A DNA stretch of 64,000 nt, from positions 581,176 through 645,175 of the forward strand of contig NZ_SROX01000002.1 in the NCBI RefSeq assembly GCF_013141915.1, in the 5' to 3' direction. Source of the DNA: Cupriavidus necator. Its GTDB lineage: Bacteria > Pseudomonadota > Gammaproteobacteria > Burkholderiales > Burkholderiaceae. This document shows positions 61,354 through 64,000 of this stretch, one piece after another. The notes under the pieces were generated by a model. The model saw only the letters and a list, made by a program, of their open reading frames with translations. It ran no database searches and was not told where the DNA came from. A program made the translations under genes and the position numbers. Numbering within the stretch: the stretch's first letter is position 1; each line of letters opens with the position of its first letter.

Positions 61354-62298
61354 TCAGGAAACCAGCATCGGCCGCCCGAGCATGCGCGCCAGCACTGCCT
61401 CGGGCGAATGGGTGTGGTCCGAAATCGCCTGCGGCGCCAGGTAAATGGTCTGCTCCATCATCGCGCGCCCGCGCATGGCGGCATGCAGCAGCTGGTCGCT
61501 GAACACGATCCAGGTCGCACCCGGCGGAAAGTGGAATTCCTGCTGCGGCACGTTGGCCTGGTAGTCCAGGTCGGCCTTGGCCAGGTCATGCAGCTGCAGC
61601 ATGCGGTGGTCGTATTCCGAGCGGCGGCGCTTGGTGATATGCAGCAGCTTCATCAACGCCGCCTGCCCCGGCCACATGCCGTGGGTCTTGGGCACGAACT
61701 TGCGCGCAAAGTCGCCGAACGGCTCGCCCACCCGCCACACGCGCGGCGCGGCCGGGTCGATATTGTGGAACACGCGCAACAGGCGCTTGCCCAGCATCGG
61801 GTTGGACGGGAACGAATCGACGTGCAAGCGGGTGTCGTCCTTGCGCCAGCTGACCGGGCGTCCGGCAATTTCGCTGGGCCGCAGGGAGGTGCCGGCGCGC
61901 GTCATGTGCGGGGTGTATTCCGGGAACAGCGTGCGCACCAGGGTTTCGCTGCTGTCGGCGTAGCGGCGGATCAGCGTGTAGAGGTCGGCCAGGTCCTGCG
62001 CGCTGCCCTGCGCGCCGCGCACCGCGGTGTCGTCGGCGCGCAGGTTGATGTTCTTGGACTTGCCGTCGGAATAGCGGCTGTCCAGGAAGCGCTCTTCGCC
62101 CGGCTGGAAATGGAACTGCAGGTTGGGGAAATACAGTACCGCGCCCTGCTCCAGCTCGCGGCGCAGTGTGGCGCGTTCCTCCGGGGTGACCTGGGGAGCC
62201 CAGTCGGTGTAGGGCTGCGAGCGGATCAGGTCGAGCTTGCCCTGGGATGGGGAGCTGGTCGGCTCGGTGGCAGTGGCAATGGCTGGTGCAGCGGGCAT
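61354..62298 (-). CDS. Kdo hydroxylase family protein
   Basis: 314 aa from MPAAPAIATATEPT at 62298, with AGAGGA upstream; the open frame continues to 62517 but is Ser/Pro-rich. It is an Fe(II)/2-oxoglutarate dioxygenase of the KdoO family. The iron-binding facial triad is likely the HVD in DDTRLHVDSFPSNP (about 170) and the C-terminal His in SDQLLHAAMRGRA. Its job would be to hydroxylate Kdo of lipopolysaccharide to the Ko sugar, known in Burkholderiales. It converges with the aldehyde dehydrogenase. Confidence 0.88.
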   Translation of the reverse strand: MPAAPAIATATEPTSSPSQGKLDLIRSQPYTDWAPQVTPEERATLRRELEQGAVLYFPNLQFHFQPGEERFLDSRYSDGKSKNINLRADDTAVRGAQGSAQDLADLYTLIRRYADSSETLVRTLFPEYTPHMTRAGTSLRPSEIAGRPVSWRKDDTRLHVDSFPSNPMLGKRLLRVFHNIDPAAPRVWRVGEPFGDFARKFVPKTHGMWPGQAALMKLLHITKRRRSEYDHRMLQLHDLAKADLDYQANVPQQEFHFPPGATWIVFSDQLLHAAMRGRAMMEQTIYLAPQAISDHTHSPEAVLARMLGRPMLVS

Positions 62299-62535
62299 GG
62301 AAGTCCTCTGGGGATGGGCCCCGGGAAGGAATTTTTTGTCAGCGCGGGAGGCTGGGTTGGGGTGGATTTTACTACTGTGGGGAAGGGTTTCTGAGGTGGG
62401 TGCTGCTTGTGACATGCTGTCGGCTTTTGGACCGCCTGGTTCCGCCCTGCTGGGCGGGTCACTTTTTGGCCGAGCGCCAAAAAGATGGAATGAACGCGCC
62501 CCGGCCCCTCGATCCAAGGCGCAGGTAGTTCAGTT
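62299..62535. other. gene-free stretch before the IS110-like element
   Basis: No supported gene. The segment holds the kdoO upstream region and one hairpin (62462-62484). The left boundary of the insertion sequence is not clear; from 62536 the sequence up to 62640 appears to be its 5' non-coding part. Confidence 0.5.
62462..62484. terminator. hairpin with T/A tracts
   Basis: CTTTTTGGC (62462-62470) pairs with GCCAAAAAG (62476-62484) around CGAGC. The T-rich and A-rich arms fit a bidirectional terminator, but no run of U follows the stem on either strand. Confidence 0.5.
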
Positions 62536-63870
62536 GTGCATCTGGGGAACGTGAGAAGGCGGCGGCCCCCCCATCACGAAACGGCATCGATGTGCCAGAG
62601 TGGGAGTGTCAGCAACCACGCGAGGATGGAGGGACCCGAGATGAATACTACGACTTACGGCCTCGACATTGCAAAGACTGTCTTCCAGCTTTACTGGGTC
62701 GAGCCTTCCGGCAAGTATTTCAATCGCCGCTTCAACCGTGTGAAGCTGATCGAGTTCCTGGCCAAGCGCGAGCCGGGACGGGTAGCGCTGGAAGCGTGCG
62801 CGAGCGCGCATTGGTGGGCCCGTCAGTTGCAGAGCTTGGGCCATAAGCCGGTACTGCTGCACGCGCGCTACGTGCGACCGTTCGTGCAGACCAATAAAAC
62901 CGATGCGGCCGATGCAAAGGCGATCTGGACCGCAGCGCAGCAGCCGGGCATGCGCGAGGTGGCGCCAAAATCCGAAACCCAGCAGTGCGTGCTTGCGGTG
63001 CATGCCATGCGTTCGCTGCGCATCAAGATGCGAACGATGCTGGTCAACCAGTTGCGAGGCATGCTTGTTGAATTCGGCATCCACTTCCGGCGCGGCCGCC
63101 GGGCGGGGCTGGACGACATGGTGCAACGTCTGTCGGACATCGAGTCTCGCGTACCGCCGACGCTATTCGAGGCCGTGCACCAGCAATTGCACAGCCTGGA
63201 GAGTTTGGACCGTGAGATTGCCGAGTACGACCGTCAGATCACTGCCTGGGGCCGTCAGGATCGCGCCTGTCAGGTCATCAGCGCCATCCCCGGGATTGGC
63301 ATGCTCACGGCCACGGCACTGGTGGCGACGATCGGTGAAGCGCGCACGTTCAAGTCCGGGCGGCAACTGGCGGCATTCCTAGGTCTGGTGCCAAGGCAGA
63401 CCGGCACCGGGGGCAAGGTCCGACTGGGTGGCATCAGCAAACGCGGCAATCCCTACCTGCGCACCTTACTCATCCACGGCGCACGGGCGGTGCTGAGCCA
63501 TCTGCGGCGTAAGAACGAGGGCGGCTGGAGCCAGGCACTGGCCGAGAAACGCCCGACTAACGTGGTGGCGGTTGCCATGGCCAACAAGACGGTACGCACG
63601 GTCTGGGCCCTATTGGTCCATGAGCGGACTTATGACCGAGACTACGTCTCGGTCAGGCCTGCCTGATGGCAGGCTGAGCAAGCAAGGAAGAACCTGTCCA
63701 CAGGTTGCGACGGTAATGTCAGCGTGATGGCAACACAGGTTGGACCGCGGGAGTGCAAGCCCAATTGGTTACTGGTGCGGCAAGCACGGCAAAAAGATAG
63801 GGACACTCCCGGCGAAATCCATCAGGGCCCGCAGGCTAGGCCTGCACCGCAAGGCCGGATATAAGTCTGC
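62536..63870 (+). mobile_element. IS110-family (IS1111-type) insertion sequence
   Basis: A single DEDD transposase is flanked by about 105 bp upstream and about 200 bp of non-coding DNA downstream. Long non-coding ends in this family encode the bridge RNA that selects target and donor; the larger 3' region suits the IS1111 group. Terminal inverted repeats and the exact ends could not be read; boundaries are approximate. It abuts the IS256-family end at about 63872. Confidence 0.6.
62641..63666 (+). CDS. IS110-family transposase
   Basis: 341 aa. The RuvC-like DEDD catalytic core is GLDIAKTVFQLYWV with Asp near residue 8, ALEACASAHWWARQL, and VQTNKTDAADAKAIWTAA with two Asp. The C-terminal transposase_20 domain includes VISAIPGIGMLTATALVATI and FLGLVPRQTGTGGKVRLGGI, with the conserved Ser in the serine-like region. 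It has no frameshift. The element is probably active or recently inserted. Confidence 0.95.
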   Translation: MNTTTYGLDIAKTVFQLYWVEPSGKYFNRRFNRVKLIEFLAKREPGRVALEACASAHWWARQLQSLGHKPVLLHARYVRPFVQTNKTDAADAKAIWTAAQQPGMREVAPKSETQQCVLAVHAMRSLRIKMRTMLVNQLRGMLVEFGIHFRRGRRAGLDDMVQRLSDIESRVPPTLFEAVHQQLHSLESLDREIAEYDRQITAWGRQDRACQVISAIPGIGMLTATALVATIGEARTFKSGRQLAAFLGLVPRQTGTGGKVRLGGISKRGNPYLRTLLIHGARAVLSHLRRKNEGGWSQALAEKRPTNVVAVAMANKTVRTVWALLVHERTYDRDYVSVRPA

Positions 63871-63871
63871 A

Positions 63872-63900
63872 GGGACCTGTCAGAAATTTTGTGTTTAGGG
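63872..63900 (+). repeat. probable left inverted repeat of an IS256-family element
   Basis: GGGACCTGTCAGAAATTTTG followed by TGTTTAGGG has the form of IS256-family ends and starts 54 bp before the transposase ATG. The right copy is outside the window. Confidence 0.6.
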
Positions 63901-63925
63901 CATAACATGTCGCCAAGGAGCATGT

Positions 63926-64000
63926 ATGCCACGCAAAACCAAGACGAGTCAGGCCGCCGACCGTGAGCTGCCGACCATCCCCGAGGACTTGATTGCCCAT
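63926..64000 (+). CDS. IS256-family transposase, N-terminus (cut by window edge)
   Basis: Starts at ATG 63926 with AAGGAG eight bases upstream, and reads MPRKTKTSQAADRELPTIPE then DLIAH at the window edge. This is the standard N-terminus of IS256/Tnp mutator-type transposases. Only 25 codons are visible. The element inserts directly after the IS110-type element, so this is a small IS cluster. Confidence 0.8.
   Translation, partial: MPRKTKTSQAADRELPTIPEDLIAH

Overview
The window looks like a chromosomal segment of a betaproteobacterium of the Burkholderiales, most likely Cupriavidus or a close Ralstonia relative. This rests on the GC-rich codon use, the gene neighbourhoods (glmS-glmU, the ahcY/metF cluster with an SAH riboswitch, the thiO-thiS-thiG-thiE set next to thiC) and the short CCCTCTCCC-type palindromes between genes. 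The genus is inferred from protein flavour; no search was run.

Layout. Positions 1 to about 21485 form a lower-GC accessory block in which every gene runs on the minus strand, away from glmS. It holds a KAP P-loop NTPase cut by the window edge, a small ORF, a druH-druE pair (type III Druantia), a type I restriction-modification operon (hsdM-hsdS-hsdR), a DUF2971 protein and a SIR2-domain protein. The block stops 25 nt after the glmS stop codon, in a sequence that starts TGTG and carries repeated TGTATCCGRAACTA motifs. That is the architecture of a Tn7-type transposon end at attTn7, so the block reads as defence cargo of a Tn7-like element whose other end and tns genes lie outside the window.

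Positions 21511 to 45000 are core genome: glmS and glmU (UDP-GlcNAc synthesis), ttcA, folB with a pteridine-reductase-like SDR, a MidA-type methyltransferase, a five-gene branched-chain amino-acid-type ABC transporter with four-base ATGA overlaps, cca, a GST, an NDUFA9-like SDR, a soluble lytic transglycosylase, 5-formyl-THF cyclo-ligase, a Ubl/Mut7-C protein, a TfoX-like protein, and the methyl cycle set metF - small membrane protein - ahcY.

Positions 45030 to 48117 are the most unusual core region. The ahcY leader has a clear SAH riboswitch, but a group II intron of about 2.9 kb sits between it and the presumed original promoter. EBS1/IBS1 and EBS2/IBS2 pairings support the 5' splice site. 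The intron-encoded reverse transcriptase/maturase is frameshifted.

Positions 48118 to 56115 carry thiamin genes: thiD, then after three small genes thiE-thiG-thiS-thiO and thiC, the last preceded by a TPP riboswitch. Positions 56321 to 62298 hold an AidB-like acyl-CoA dehydrogenase, a GMC oxidoreductase, an aldehyde dehydrogenase and a Kdo hydroxylase. The window ends in insertion sequences: an IS110/IS1111-type element and the start of an IS256-family element.
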